Source: Tausonia pullulans
Lineage: Eukaryota; Basidiomycota; Tremellomycetes; Cystofilobasidiales; Mrakiaceae
Assembly: GCA_951802195.1 (NCBI GenBank)
Contig: OX637638.1
Location: forward strand, 434,001-498,000
Length of the DNA: 64,000 bases
Reading direction: 5' to 3'
Numbering within the stretch: the stretch's first letter is position 1; each line of letters starts with the position of its first letter. The notes below the pieces were generated by a model that saw nothing but the letters and a program-made list of their open reading frames with translations, searched no databases and was not told where the DNA came from. Of the stretch, positions 1 through 18,230 are shown piece after piece. The position numbers were made by a program, and so were the translations under genes.

Positions 1-1150
1 TGCTCAGAATAGACTAGCAGAGCAGCCTGGGTGCGTCCTGAGTAAATAGTGATGTCATGCATGGGATAGATCCGTGTTCGCTTGCTACATTATACGCTGG
101 CAAGTCTTGATCACTCCCCCTTCGACGGCATATGCTTCCCACCGTCCCAAGGCCGACTCCTCTGCCTCTGTTGCATGCTGGCAAGTGCGATCGTGACGAC
201 GATGATGACGCCATGCCGACGACGCAGCTCATTGGGGTGTGTCGGCAGCCAGCTGCTGCAGCATTGGGTCCCCACTCGAACTCAGTGCGAGAGAGGCGAG
301 AGATGGTTTGGGTGAGAGTTGTTATCACAAATAAGATCTTTTTTAGTAGAAGTCAGGCTGACAGTTGGATGATACAGTTCAGAAAGATAGTTAGCTCAAG
401 TCGGCATCACAACGCATCAGCGTACGAACGTCACAAGCAAAGAGGCGTACAAACCGAGGCGGAACCTTCGGCCCAGATCGGCGAGAGGTGACTATGCTCC
501 CGGGAGCAAGGATCCGAAATGAAGTAAGATAGCCGGTCGAGCCGAGACCTCCCCCCTCTTGTAGTTTTCTTGCTGGCTCAAGAATGGTCCGCCCAGGGGC
601 GGAGAGACGATCCCTCATCTCGCGCGCGTCTGAGCTCCGACAGACCGTGGACGACCTCGAGGCAAAACCAGCGATTCATAACAGTGAGGCCATCGATCTC
701 ACTTCTAGGAAGGGACGATGAGAGAGATCAAGGGCGAGGAGAGAGAGAAATGTGAGAGAGACAGGGGCTACGTCACTTTCGAATCGGCCCCGCGCGCGAT
801 CACTCGCCTCAGCCTCCAGCGGGGCGGAACCATCTTCCAAGCGCAAAGGGAGAAAGAGAGACGTCGGCCTCTGAGACATGCACGTTGTTTGCACACTGGA
901 CGGGGGGCCAGAGGCCGGGAGAGAGCCCTTTAGAGATGGCGTCACACTTGGGGCGAGCGTGAGAGGTCTAGCCAGGAAGTGAGAAGGTCGTCATCGTTCA
1001 AGGGCGAGCAAGCGGCAGGAAGTGCCACAAGATGGGCGAACCTCTCTCACTTCCGATTTCCCCCCAACATCCACCTCCCTCTTTACTCAGCCCCACCAGA
1101 CCCCTCTCATTCCAACCCCCCTTCCAGTCTCACCCACTTACACCACAACT
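1..1150. other. 5' flank with no recognised gene
   Basis: I see no convincing coding exon, tRNA or repeat here; the short open frames do not read like proteins. The last 90 bases before 1151 are strongly pyrimidine-rich on the plus strand (runs of C and T with few G), which is typical of the promoter/5' UTR of well expressed fungal genes, and fits promoter function for the gene that follows. Positions 715-960 are purine-rich. Confidence 0.5.
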
Positions 1151-2218
1151 ATGGACACCGTCAAATCTTTCCTCCACAAGTCCGACAAGGCCGGTTCGAC
1201 TGAGGTCTGCACGTCAGTCACTCGTTTCCTCCATCTCCCTCTCCCCTTTGCGTGCGTCCTCTCGGGTCATGTCTGACTAGTTCTCCATTTTTTTTTTGCT
1301 ACCCTCAGCGAGAACGCAGCTCCCGTCACTCAAGAGCAGGTCACCCATCACCAAAATGTCGAGACCGCCGAGGCCGTCGACCGCGAGCGTCACGAGCACC
1401 GTATGTTGACAAGCCCTTTTCCTTCCCCGCCGGGATTAGTCTGTTGACCATCTCTGCTCAATGGCTCTAGACCACCAGCACCGCATCCAGCCCGTCCGTG
1501 ATTCGGAGACCCTGCCTACCCAGCACAGGACCGAGATCGCTCCGGAGGTCCAACGCGAGACCAGGGCGGACATCAACCCGGCGCACGAGTCCAAGCTTCA
1601 CCAGCAGCACAACGCTGTCAAGAGCTCTCGTACTGAGGGACCAACCGAGGTCACCCAGGGACAATCTGGGTCAACCGTTAACGAGCGTGAGTGCTTGAAC
1701 CCTGGACTGGAAGCGGATCACCGCTGCATCTCGATCTCAACTCCCGTTCCTCTTGGTTCTGACAACCCCTCGTCTCGCTTTTTCAGACGTCCACCACCAC
1801 GTCCACGAGCACGTTACCCCTGTCATCCGTGAGTGGCACCGGTCACTGTTGAGTGAAGTCTAGGTTGATTCTGATTTTTCTATTCTTTCAATGCGCCCTT
1901 CTGCCTGGCAGAGAAGGAAACCCATGCTCACACCAACGTAAGCTTGCAGTTCCAACCTCCTTTGAGTCAATCAGGAGGTCTAATTCACCTCCCTCGGTTG
2001 CTATGGCTTAGGTGCACAACGTCATCCCGGTTCACGAGAAGGTGCACGACGCCCCAATCGTCCATGAGACCACTGTTCTCCCTACCCTTTCCAAGTCCGA
2101 ATTTGACAACAAGATTGGCGAGGGACACCACCACGGCGAGTCCTCGCACAAGCACGCTTTCTACGAGGGACAGCCCAAGGTCGACGAGCGTTCGGCCGAG
2201 AGCCAGAGGGCTCTTTAA
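1151..2218 (+). CDS. His-rich conserved fungal protein (HVHE/PVIQKE type, often auto-named 'allergen')
   Basis: Six exons can be joined in frame: 1151-1212, 1309-1400, 1471-1686, 1787-1828, 1912-1937 and 2012-2218, all with GT-AG introns. The start codon opens the peptide MDTVKSFLHKSD and the stop is at 2216-2218. The middle is rich in His and Glu and reads HVHHHVHEHVTPVIQKE across the junctions of exons 3-5, followed by VHNVIPVHEKVHDAPIVHET, so His-Val-His-Glu units recur. The protein (about 215 residues) has no signal peptide or membrane segment that I can see. Similar small proteins are common in fungi and are usually labelled allergen or hypothetical; their function is not established. 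The repeated His/Glu pairs could bind metal, but that is inference. Confidence 0.75.
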
Positions 2219-2308
2219 GTTCATCGCGCGCGTCTGTCATCCCCTGCCTCCGCCTCGCTCATGATCCAACTCGCTACGCCTTCACTTGATTAGTCCTCTT
2301 GTAGCTTT

Positions 2309-2314
2309 AATAAA
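2309..2314 (+). terminator. Poly(A) signal AATAAA
   Basis: A perfect AATAAA lies about 90 nt after the stop of the His-rich protein gene, in an AT-richer stretch, at the expected distance for a 3' end signal. Confidence 0.5.
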
Positions 2315-2680
2315 ATCAGCATGACTTGACTTTATATCTGTCCTTAGCATGGGAGCCCAGGAAGACTTGAGTCCAACGGGCGGTCTTCCTAGGGTTTTTG
2401 AGCGAGCTTCGCGGCAATTTGAAAGCAAGATTTTCCAGTACCTCCTGAAAGACTGAGCCTATATCCGAGAAGATCAGATGCTGAAGATGACAGACCCCAG
2501 CTTCAGTCGACGGCATCAGCCTGTGCGTCCGGAAGCTATTACCCTTACCCATCGGCGCTCTCCGCCGTGAGTCGATTTCGAGCGTCAGCCTTCAACAGAC
2601 CTCCACTCTCGCGTACATCCTCGCCCTCGCTCGCTTCCTCTTCTCTCTCTTCCTCTAGACTCTAGATCGGATCGGTCGCC
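2315..2680. other. Intergenic, no gene recognised
   Basis: Between the poly(A) signal of the upstream gene and the start of the next. A CT-rich stretch at about 2590-2665 directly before the ATG at 2681 looks like the promoter/5' UTR of the downstream gene. Short open frames on either strand show no family I recognise. Confidence 0.4.
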
Positions 2681-4951
2681 ATGGTCTTCCTTGTCGGCCC
2701 CTTTCCCTCCCATTCGGACCCTCTCCATCCCTCTACACCCATCAAGTCTGTGCTCACGCCGACCTCGACGAACGACTTCTATTCCGGCGACCTCGTTGAG
2801 GCCTGGGACCACCGGTGGGAGTGGGACGAAGACTGTGTGTCTTCAGGGGAGCTTGACAAGTGATTAACGCATTCCAGTGTAGCTCGATTTGCCAAGGTTT
2901 GATTGGATTGACGCTGAAGACTGTATCCCTCCAATCCGACGCCTAGGTGGGCACGCCTCGCTGATCCACCCGTGGACGACTTCCTCGCCTCATTGCCGCC
3001 AGCACAGATCAGTGCCCAGCCCGATCTTCTTCTGCTCGTCCTCTCGCGGCTCTCCTTGGAGTCAGAGGCCGCAGGCCCAGCCCATCGACTCTGGCACGAG
3101 CTCACTCGTTTGCCCCCTGTCGGTTCAACGAACGACGAGGTCGTTCGCGGACAGAGTTTTTTCTGGGAGCATTCGGGACCGATCTTGAGCTCTCTGCTGC
3201 ATTTTTCCCTCGCTGGTGGTTTCTCTGCGTGAGTTTCGGCATGTGGAATAGATCTTCCTTGTACTGTAGAGTAGTGGTGCATGGTCGTTCTGAGTTGGTG
3301 CAGTGTGCGTGTGCAGTGCGATCGTACCTGACTCGACGAAGCACTCATAACCAGCCCGCGCATCTCGAGCGACCTGCACAAGGGCTCGTACCTCATCCCG
3401 CCCGTCTCCAAGGACAGAACTGAGTATCTCCCGATCACGGAAAAGAGCTCGAAGCGGACGCTGGGCAGGCTGTACGAGACAGGTGAGAATTGGCCATTGC
3501 GGAGCGAGCGTTGGCTGGAAAGCTGACTCCCATACAGGCCAGTTCGTTCTGGACGTCATGGGATGCCCGTAGGTTACCCTTCAAATTTATTCAGCTCAAA
3601 TTTTCCCTTGACCGTCTCTCTCCTAGGACCGTCCTCCCTGTGACCGCCCCGTCCGAAGTCAAGCTGGCTCACTCTGTCCAGCAACACTCGGGACTCGCCT
3701 CGCTCTCCCCTCCTACCGTCGTTGACCCCATGATGCTCCAGAAGGGGATTATCCTTTCACTCGAGGGTGCCGGCGAGGCGTGGAAGGCTGCCGTGCGCGT
3801 CAGACTCCTTCATGGGGTGGTGCGCCAGCGAATCTCACGCAGCCGCCGGCGCATGCAAGAAGCACGAGATGAGCCAGAAGAGCAGGAAGACGAGGTGCTT
3901 CCCCTGAACCAAGAAGACATGGTTGGGACCCTGGCCTCATTTGCAGTGGCGCCGCTTTGGTGCCTCGAGCGCATGAAGGTTCTCCGCCCTATGAACTATC
4001 AGGGACACGTCCCGAATGAGAGGGACAGGCTAGCTTATCTACGGACTTGGAGGTACGGTGCTCTTTCCTCTTCAGGTTTCTCACTGGATGCTTACAGACT
4101 TTGGGCGTCCAAACCGTCAGGCATATCGGCTTTTATCTAGGGATCCCACCATCCCTCTTGGCACGTCACTTCTCAGAGCTTGGGCCGTCCAACAAGTTTC
4201 TCGCAAGCATAGTCTGGCAAGTCTGACTTTCGCAGAATTTCTGCCCCGTTGATTGATAGCTTCGCACCTCTTCCTTAGCCATCTCTTTCCTTCGCCCACG
4301 GGTCCCAAGCCGGTTCTTCCCCCTCCAACCCAGGCCGTTCTTACAGCAATCGCTTCAGGGGGACCCACCCGGCTAGCCTGCCATCAGTCGCTCACCAGGT
4401 TCCTCGTGGGTGACCCCTTGGCGGATTATCTCGGTCTCCCCGCCGTTACGCTTTGGGGGGGGGGTCAAGCTGGTGAAATACCTTTTACTCCGGGCTTTTT
4501 TGACAGGATTACTGATTGCCATTGCAGCACCTCTCCCTTCTCGCGCTCACATACGGCGATCGATTTGCCGCCGTCTACCCGTCTGCCCGCTGGCGAGCCT
4601 CTCGCGTCGCGTTGGTGCGAGAGGGTTTGGGCAGAATGATCAAGATGGGCCTCGGAGTGCGGAAGAGCGTCTATCGCCCGAGAGAGGAGGGGACTGGCGA
4701 GCTGGGCGAGAAGGAGCGGGAGGAGGAGAGAGCGTTGACGGACCCCGAAGGAGGTGAGTGTCGGCGCAACCAAATGGGCTACGTGTGACGTGGCTGATTC
4801 CTGGTCGTGGCACAACCAAGGCATGAGAATGATGCGCGCGTACAAGCTCATGCTGGCCGAGCTAGTGGTCGTAAGCATTGGGGCTTTGGTCATTACGGGT
4901 GCTGCTGTGTGGGTAGTGGCCTCCAAGGCGGTTGGTCTGCTTCTCAACTGA
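2681..4951 (+). CDS. DUF2236 protein (ER-bound oxygenase MpaB/rubber-oxygenase-like domain)
   Basis: A multi-exon gene beginning MVFLVGPFPSHSD and ending in a C-terminal hydrophobic helix (LVVVSIGALVITGAAVWVV) before the stop at 4949-4951. Typical DUF2236 blocks appear in order: GRLYETGQFVLDVMG, then AAVRVRLLHGVVRQRI with the conserved His of the haem pocket, then PLNQEDMVGTLASF, and WRHIGFYLGIPPSLL after an intron between WR and HIG. This family includes the mycophenolic acid pathway oxygenase MpaB and the bacterial latex-clearing Lcp proteins; its members bind haem b and cleave isoprenoid or similar chains. The terminal anchor suggests membrane residence, probably ER. The substrate cannot be told from sequence. 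A G10 run at 4455-4464 is best placed in an 84-nt intron (4443-4526). Confidence 0.7.
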
Positions 4952-5078
4952 GTCGGAAGGCTAGACCCACCCTCACTACCAGCTCAAATCTCTGGTCTTA
5001 TTGAATTTTATGTCTTTTGTTCTCTATATTCGTTCTTTGTTCTTCCTCGATCATGTAATACACCGTGCAGCCGCCGCC

Positions 5079-12420
<7,342 letters not shown>

Positions 12421-13364
12421 GACGGGTTTGGCTTGAGGGTGCTGTGCGCGCTTGCGGAACGGTAGCCTCAGTCTCCCTTGACGGAGGACGAAATAGGGAT
12501 GAGGTTGGGAGGAGAAAGATCCGATGAGGCGAACTTGATGGGAGGGGAGCGCGTGTGCAACATCAGGCTTGTTCGTCGGCTTCGCACGAAACCGAAACCA
12601 TGTCGTCAGTCTTCCTCTTTCGACCCTCGACCTACTCGGTGGACGGCCGTGTCTGAAGAATGCTCGAAGGTCAGTAGACATTCAAAGATATCGGTCCTTG
12701 TATAGCCAGATCCTCAAAGGCAGGCGTCCACAGATGCGATTGGGCAGGAGATGGTAACCGGCAATAGCGCGCGCATCGACTCGAGGACGACGAGCATTGC
12801 CTTCCACCGTTTGGTTCGTTGTGACAATGGACCAAACGGAGGTTGTTACGTCGTTTTCTTGCTGCTTGGACGGCAGCAGGGGCGCATACCACAAGCTGTG
12901 CACTTTTGCAACGGCTCCGCAAGAATGAGCTGCGTTTCATGCAGCGAAGCCGCGTTTACGCGTTAAGGCGAACGAAAATGGAGGCCAGTTCCAGCGGACG
13001 TCGTCTCTGATGAACATGTTTCCAGTCTCATCAAATAAGAGCACGCTGCTTTCGCCGCCGGCAGCCAGGGTAAGGGAAGGAAGTGCGAGCGGACGCCTGA
13101 CTCGTTCTCGGTTCTCCTGGCCTTTCCCCCGGTGTTTCTCCCGCGATTGTGACTCGTTCAACAAACGGGAATACGAGCGGAAGCAAAGTCGCCCGGCGCA
13201 GGAAATAAAAGACCGGTCGAGCCAATAACGGGAATACTGCGTTGGCCAAGCCACAGGGCGTGAGGCGGCGAGGACACGCGGCGTCGCCTTCGTAGCTGCC
13301 TCATCTCGGGTCGTGGTCGACTCATGCTTTCTCTCCAACTCTCACCCCTCTCTTTCCCTCACTA
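12421..13364. promoter_or_regulatory. Divergent intergenic region between ABC transporter and alpha-galactosidase
   Basis: About 940 nt separates two divergently read genes, so it should hold both promoters. The bases just before 13365 form a pyrimidine-rich tract (CTCTCC, CCCCTCTCTTTCCCTC) like that before other starts in the window. The ABC reading frame stays open upstream to 12681, so part of this may be coding. I find no other gene. Confidence 0.45.
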
Positions 13365-15551
13365 ATGTTATTTTTCTCTGTGCTTGCATCTACGGCTGCA
13401 GTTGTCTCGGCGTCGTCCTCTGAGGTCTACGTCCCTCCAATGGTCTCCTATAACGGACTGGCGGCCACGCCTCAGATGGGTCCGTTCGTTGGCCCCAACG
13501 TCTCATCTCGCTGCTGCTGAGTATGTTCTCGGGCAGGCTGGAACACCTGGAACACGTTCGGGTGCCAAATATCGGAGAAGACCATTCTCGATGCTGCTCA
13601 CGCGCTCGTCTCGTCCGGCCTTAAGGACGTTGGCTACAACCACGGTTCGTCCGTGTTGCATCCCTGCCGTGTACTCGCGTTACGTGCATCGGGCATGTCT
13701 AATTGAGCCCATATCACCCGGGTTTCTCCAGTTCTCATTGACGACTGCTGGCATGCACCCGAGCGGGAGGCTGATGGCCGCCCCAAGGCTCATCCGACCA
13801 AGTTCTCGCACGGCCTTCGATGGCTTACAGACGAGATCCACGCTCTCGGTCTCAAGGCCGGTATTTACAGCTCGGCTGGAACCCACACATGTGGTCAGCA
13901 GTTTGGCTCTCTTGACCACGAGGAGATTGATGCCCAGCAGTACGCCGACTGGGGTGAGTCGCGTCAAGAATATTGCGTTTGGCGTCCGTCCTTCGCTATT
14001 TACTGACTCATCTTATTTTTACAGGCTTCGACTATGTCAAGTACGATGCTTGCTTCTCTGCTAGTCGTTACGGCACGCCGAGCGCTTCGTTTCAGCGGTA
14101 CGAGGCCTTCAGCAAAGCGCTCGCCAAGACCGGCCGCGAGATCTTCTACTCCGTAAGTCTTTTATCTCACATCTTTCTCATGCGCTGAACAACGAAGTTC
14201 ACCGTCCAACCTGACTCCCCAGATTTGCAACTGGGGAGAGGACGGCGTCTGGAACTGGGGTACGTTCGCTCGTGTGTTCTGATCGGGCCTAGACTAACAC
14301 TTGCGCTCCGCTAGGCTCGACAATCAGCAATTCGTGGCGCATGAGCGGTGACATTACCGATGTAAGACAGCGTGCTAATTCAAAAGAGGGCTCATTGGCT
14401 GACCCACGGTCGGAGATCTCCAGAACTTCAACGAGGAGAGGGATGATTGCCCCTACACGGCCGACGGCGTGCACCCTCCCGGCTACAGTAAGTTGATTTC
14501 GTCCACGGGCAAATACGGCGTCAAATAACCTCCCGCCCTCCCTCAAAGTGTGCCCGGTCTCGAATATCGTCGAGAAAGCGCTCAAGATCACCCAGAAGTG
14601 TGAGCCTATCTCTCGCTCGACTGCGTGGCCAGACCTGCGAGCTGAAGCTTTACTTTCAGCTATGCGCGGAAGCTGGGCCGATCTCGACATGCTGGAGGTG
14701 GGAAAGTGAGTGAGATCACTGTCAGAGCTCTGATACCCCTCCGTAGAACGTCGTTACTGACTATGCATCTCTCTAACAGGGACGGCCTCACGGTCGACGA
14801 GCAAATCACTCATTTCACGATTTGGGCTCTTCTTGTGCGTGCCCCGTCGCAACCTCGTGGTCGGGAGTGATCGAGCTTATCAAAAAATGGTGTCTTCCAC
14901 CGCTAGCGCTCGCCCCTCATCGCCGGCAACGATATCACCACGATGTCCGAGACAACCCGCGCCATCCTCGCCAACAAGGCGATCATCGCCGTTAGTCAAG
15001 AATCCGAAGGCCCTGGGCGACCTGCCCGTCGCGTCAAAGGGGGGCGCGGCGATATTATGGTCTTCAAGGGCGATCTTGAGCGAGGGTGAGCGATATTTTG
15101 AGGCTCAAGCAATTCAGCTCTACAAACTGCCTTATGTTTATCCCCGCTACTTTTTCCCGCCAGAAATTACGTCGTCGCTGTCTCCAACTTCAGCGACGAG
15201 GACAAGACTGTCGACATCTCTCTTGCCGATGTCTTTCGCGATGACGTGTGTCCTTCTCCGTCTGCTATCTCGCCCTATTCTGTTTTTTTATACAGCATTT
15301 GACTCATTTTCTTCAAACAGGCCCCCACCCTCCGCCATGGTTCCTTCAAGACCGACGACCTCTGGTCGCCTCGTCACTTCCCCGTCTCCCTCGGCCTAGT
15401 GACCGCCTTCGGAGCGAATGCGATCCCTGCAGAGGGCGTTCGCCACGTTCTCAAGGGTGTCCAGGTCAGGAAGCATGCGACTAGGGTCTGGCGCTTCCAG
15501 CTCGAGGATGGAGGCTCAAAGCCTGTGCTCAGGATCCAGGATGAGCTCTGA
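13365..15551 (+). CDS. Secreted alpha-galactosidase, glycoside hydrolase family 27
   Basis: The start at 13365 gives a signal peptide (MLFFSVLASTAAVVSASSSE). The mature protein opens with the GH27 hallmark LAATPQMGWNTWNTFGC, where an intron splits the Gly codon. Then come LIDDCWH, AGIYSSAGTHTCG and DYVKYDAC, whose Asp is the expected catalytic nucleophile; SWRMSGDI carries the expected acid/base Asp, followed by DLDMLEVG and WALLRSPLIAGNDI. The C-terminal beta domain ends VLRIQDEL at the stop 15549-15551. There are roughly ten exons, many of only 40-70 nt. The enzyme removes terminal alpha-1,6-galactose from raffinose-family sugars and galactomannan outside the cell. All key residues appear present, so it is probably active. 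Confidence 0.9.
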
Positions 15552-15961
15552 ACAGTGGAGCCGTTTGATTAATGGCAATGTATGTAGTTGCTAGAGTCTC
15601 GCCTAAAAGACTGTCGATCCATGTCTTAGCTCTTCTTGACTGCGGTCTCCCCAATTTTGGCCGCCCATACCTGCCTTGAGACTTCAGCCGTCCTGAACCT
15701 CAGCGCTCTGATGTAGAGTAAAGCGGACATAGACCACGAACAAGCATGACGATGTTAGCTGAATGAGTAGTTCATTAAGGTCAGCCATTCTTGCCTTTTT
15801 AGGAAGCTCGCCCGCCGAGCTAGGAGTTCGGCCCGGCCCTCCGTAGACGAGCGCTCTCCCACCGCTCTCTCGTACTCGACCGAGAACTGTCTTTCACCTT
15901 CAACGTTCGTCTACCCTCCCCTCTTCGCATTCTTGCCTTCATTCTCTGCTCCATACTCGCC
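15552..15961. other. Intergenic, 3' end of alpha-galactosidase and promoter of LAD
   Basis: No coding exon recognised. A CT-rich stretch at about 15890-15960 precedes the next start codon. Confidence 0.4.
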
Positions 15962-18166
15962 ATGCCCTCCCAAATCGCCGTATATGACCCGCGCAAGGTC
16001 TTGGATCATCCAGATTTCCGCATCTTCCAAGATGGAGAGGTCGTCCCTGTGGACGAAGAGATGAACCTGGCGTGTTTCTACAATCAGCATAAGGAGATTC
16101 ATCTTGTCCAAAAAGTTGGTTGGGCTGTTGAATGAGTCTTCGAAAGAGCGCGCTCCATGTGGGAGGTCGTCGCGTTCACTGACGACGATGAACTTCTCTT
16201 GCTTCGCGTCTTCTAGCCTAGGCCCACGGCCGGGCCTGGTCAGGTTGTCATCCGTGTGCGTGCTACGGGGATCTGCGGCTCGGATGCGCATTTCTGGAAG
16301 CACTCTCGTATCGGAGAAACGAGTCAGTGACAGCACATTCTCAAAACGCCGGATAAACTGATGGCGCATGTTCTGACGTCTCCTGGACCGCCCAGTGGTC
16401 GTTCGTGACGAGTGCGGCAGCGGACATGAGTCCAGCGGAGAAGTCGTTGAACTCGGACCGGACGTAACTAGTCTTAAGATTGGTGACCGAGGTGCGTGAC
16501 GTGTGGCCATCTCACGCGATGCTGGAGAAGGCGAACTGACATCAAGTATCGTCGGCACAGTTGCCATTGAGGCTGGTGTGCCCTGCCAGAGTTGCGAGTT
16601 CTGCCGGACTGGACATTACAACGCTGTGCGTCCTGTCATTTACATGTTTGGCAGCAGAGGTCTCTGTCTCCTGCTTACCAATTTATGGCGAAAGTGTCCC
16701 GATGTTGTCTTCTTCTCCACCCCTCGCAAGTGGTCTGCCTCAGCAGAAGCCCCAGTTTTGCCCTGCTGATATCACCCCCCTACATCGTCTGACCTCAGCA
16801 TTCCACGGAACGTGAGCAAGTCCTCACACATCCGAGAGAAGCTCCAGCTTGACCGTCAACACACTACACAGTCTCACCCGCTACCACCTTCATCCCGCCG
16901 AATGTAGGTCTACGCGACGACAACTTGATCGTGCGTGTTACTCACAGTTTCTTTCACATTTACCATCAGGGCTGCACAAAATCCCCGACAACATCTCATT
17001 TGAGGAAGGCGCGCTTCTGGAGCCGCTTGCTGTCGCCCTCGCCGGCATTGAACGATCAGGTCTCAAGCTGTGAAGTCTACAATCAGCCCCTTCTCCTGCT
17101 CCAGGACTTGACTGATCCTCAAATATGGAAATTTAGCGGCGATCCTCTTCTTATCTGCGGCGCAGGACCGAGTGCGTTCTCTTACTTTTGTCTCCGCAAG
17201 TGCTCCGCGATTGACCTTCGGTGTCATTGCAGTTGGCCTCGTCACCCTTGCTGCAGCCCATGCCGCTGGTGCCTGTCCCAGTCAGTTTGCTTACCACGGA
17301 TGCATCCTGTTATGGACGCCCTAACTCGATTCATCCTTTCCCGTTTGAATCCCATCAGTTGTGATCACCGAGTCCGTCTAACCTGTCTATCAACTCTGGC
17401 TTCTGGCCGGCTCATTCCTGTCTCTCTCGAATTTTGCAGTATTGAACAGTCTCGCCTCGACTTTGCCAAGACTCTCGTACCCTCCGTCAACACCGTCTTA
17501 GTTGAGCGCGGAGTCAGCCCCAAAGAAATTGCTGTTCAGATCAAGGCTGCAGCGGGACTAGATCTCGCCATTGCGCTCGAGTGCACGGGCGTTGAATCGA
17601 GCATCTGGACGGCCATTTACTCGGTCAAGGTGGGCCGCCGTGCCCTGCTTTGTTTGGCGATAAATGACAGGAGCTGACCTGAAAGGTCTTTGTGTCTCAG
17701 TTTGGGGCGACGGTCTTCATTATTGGTGAGTCAGATTCACCTTCTAGAGGTACCCACATTTTGACTCGAATGGTCTCTGCAGGCGTCGGAAAGGAGATTC
17801 AGCAGATACCTTTCGTTGGTTTTACCCCATTTGCCGTATCGACCGGAGATATCAAGGCCTGATCCGGCGCCTTCTCCCCCTCAGATGCACCTCTCGGCCT
17901 TCGAGATTGAGGTCAAATTCCAGTATCGCTACGCCAATCAATACCCCAAGGCAATCCGACTCGTCGCCAACGGCCTTGTGGACCTCAGGTCGCTGGTCAC
18001 CCACCGATTCCCCCTCGAAAAGGCTGTCGAAGCGTTCCATACGGCCGTGGATCCTAAGTCGGGTGCCATCAAGTGCCAGGTGTGTGCTTGCGTGCCCACG
18101 TCTTGCAATGGTCGGGTGGCATGGATCTGATAATCGCCTTCCTTGATCAAGATCGTTGACAAGTGA
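15962..18166 (+). CDS. L-arabinitol 4-dehydrogenase-like zinc alcohol dehydrogenase
   Basis: A medium-chain dehydrogenase built from many small exons, starting [13 protein letters not shown] and ending IKCQIVDK. Diagnostic blocks are [33 protein letters not shown] (catalytic zinc Cys), [19 protein letters not shown] (zinc His/Glu), [16 protein letters not shown] (structural zinc cysteines), [33 protein letters not shown] (NAD-binding Rossmann loop) and ITDIEQ, whose Asp favours NAD+. HFWKHS and FSTPP match fungal L-arabinitol dehydrogenases better than plain xylitol dehydrogenases, but the two are close, so sorbitol or xylitol activity cannot be excluded. Expected reaction: L-arabinitol to L-xylulose in the cytosolic pentose pathway. 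One intron (16726-16798) uses a GC donor, and two exons are only 13 nt long. Confidence 0.82.
16726..16798 (+). other. GC-AG intron in the LAD gene
   Basis: Only a GCAAGT donor at 16726 joined to the CAG at 16796-16798 restores the conserved STPPFHGT motif; the nearby GT gives a frame without the motif. Confidence 0.7.
16799..16811 (+). other. 13-nt microexon in the LAD gene
   Basis: CATTCCACGGAAC, between the GC-AG intron and a 60-nt GT-AG intron (16812-16871). It encodes most of the Pro-Phe-His-Gly-Thr segment. Confidence 0.7.
17359..17371 (+). other. Second 13-nt microexon in the LAD gene
   Basis: TTGTGATCACCGA, bounded by CCCATCAG and donor GTCCGT, with introns 17281-17358 (78 nt) and 17372-17439 (68 nt). 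It encodes Val-Ile-Thr and two bases of the Asp codon that contacts NAD ribose. Confidence 0.7.
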
Positions 18167-18230
18167 TCGAGAGGGAAAAGTCCTTCATCTATCATGTAAC
18201 TATAACCGAATCTCTGCATCCTTTTATATC

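Noticed and set aside
4455-4464. G10 run seeming to shift frame in the DUF2236 gene
   Set aside because: Hydrophobic residues in another frame after the run suggested a frameshift. A donor GTTACG at 4443 and the acceptor at 4526 give an 84-nt intron that keeps phase and joins DYLGLPA to HLSLLALTYGDRF, so no frameshift is needed.
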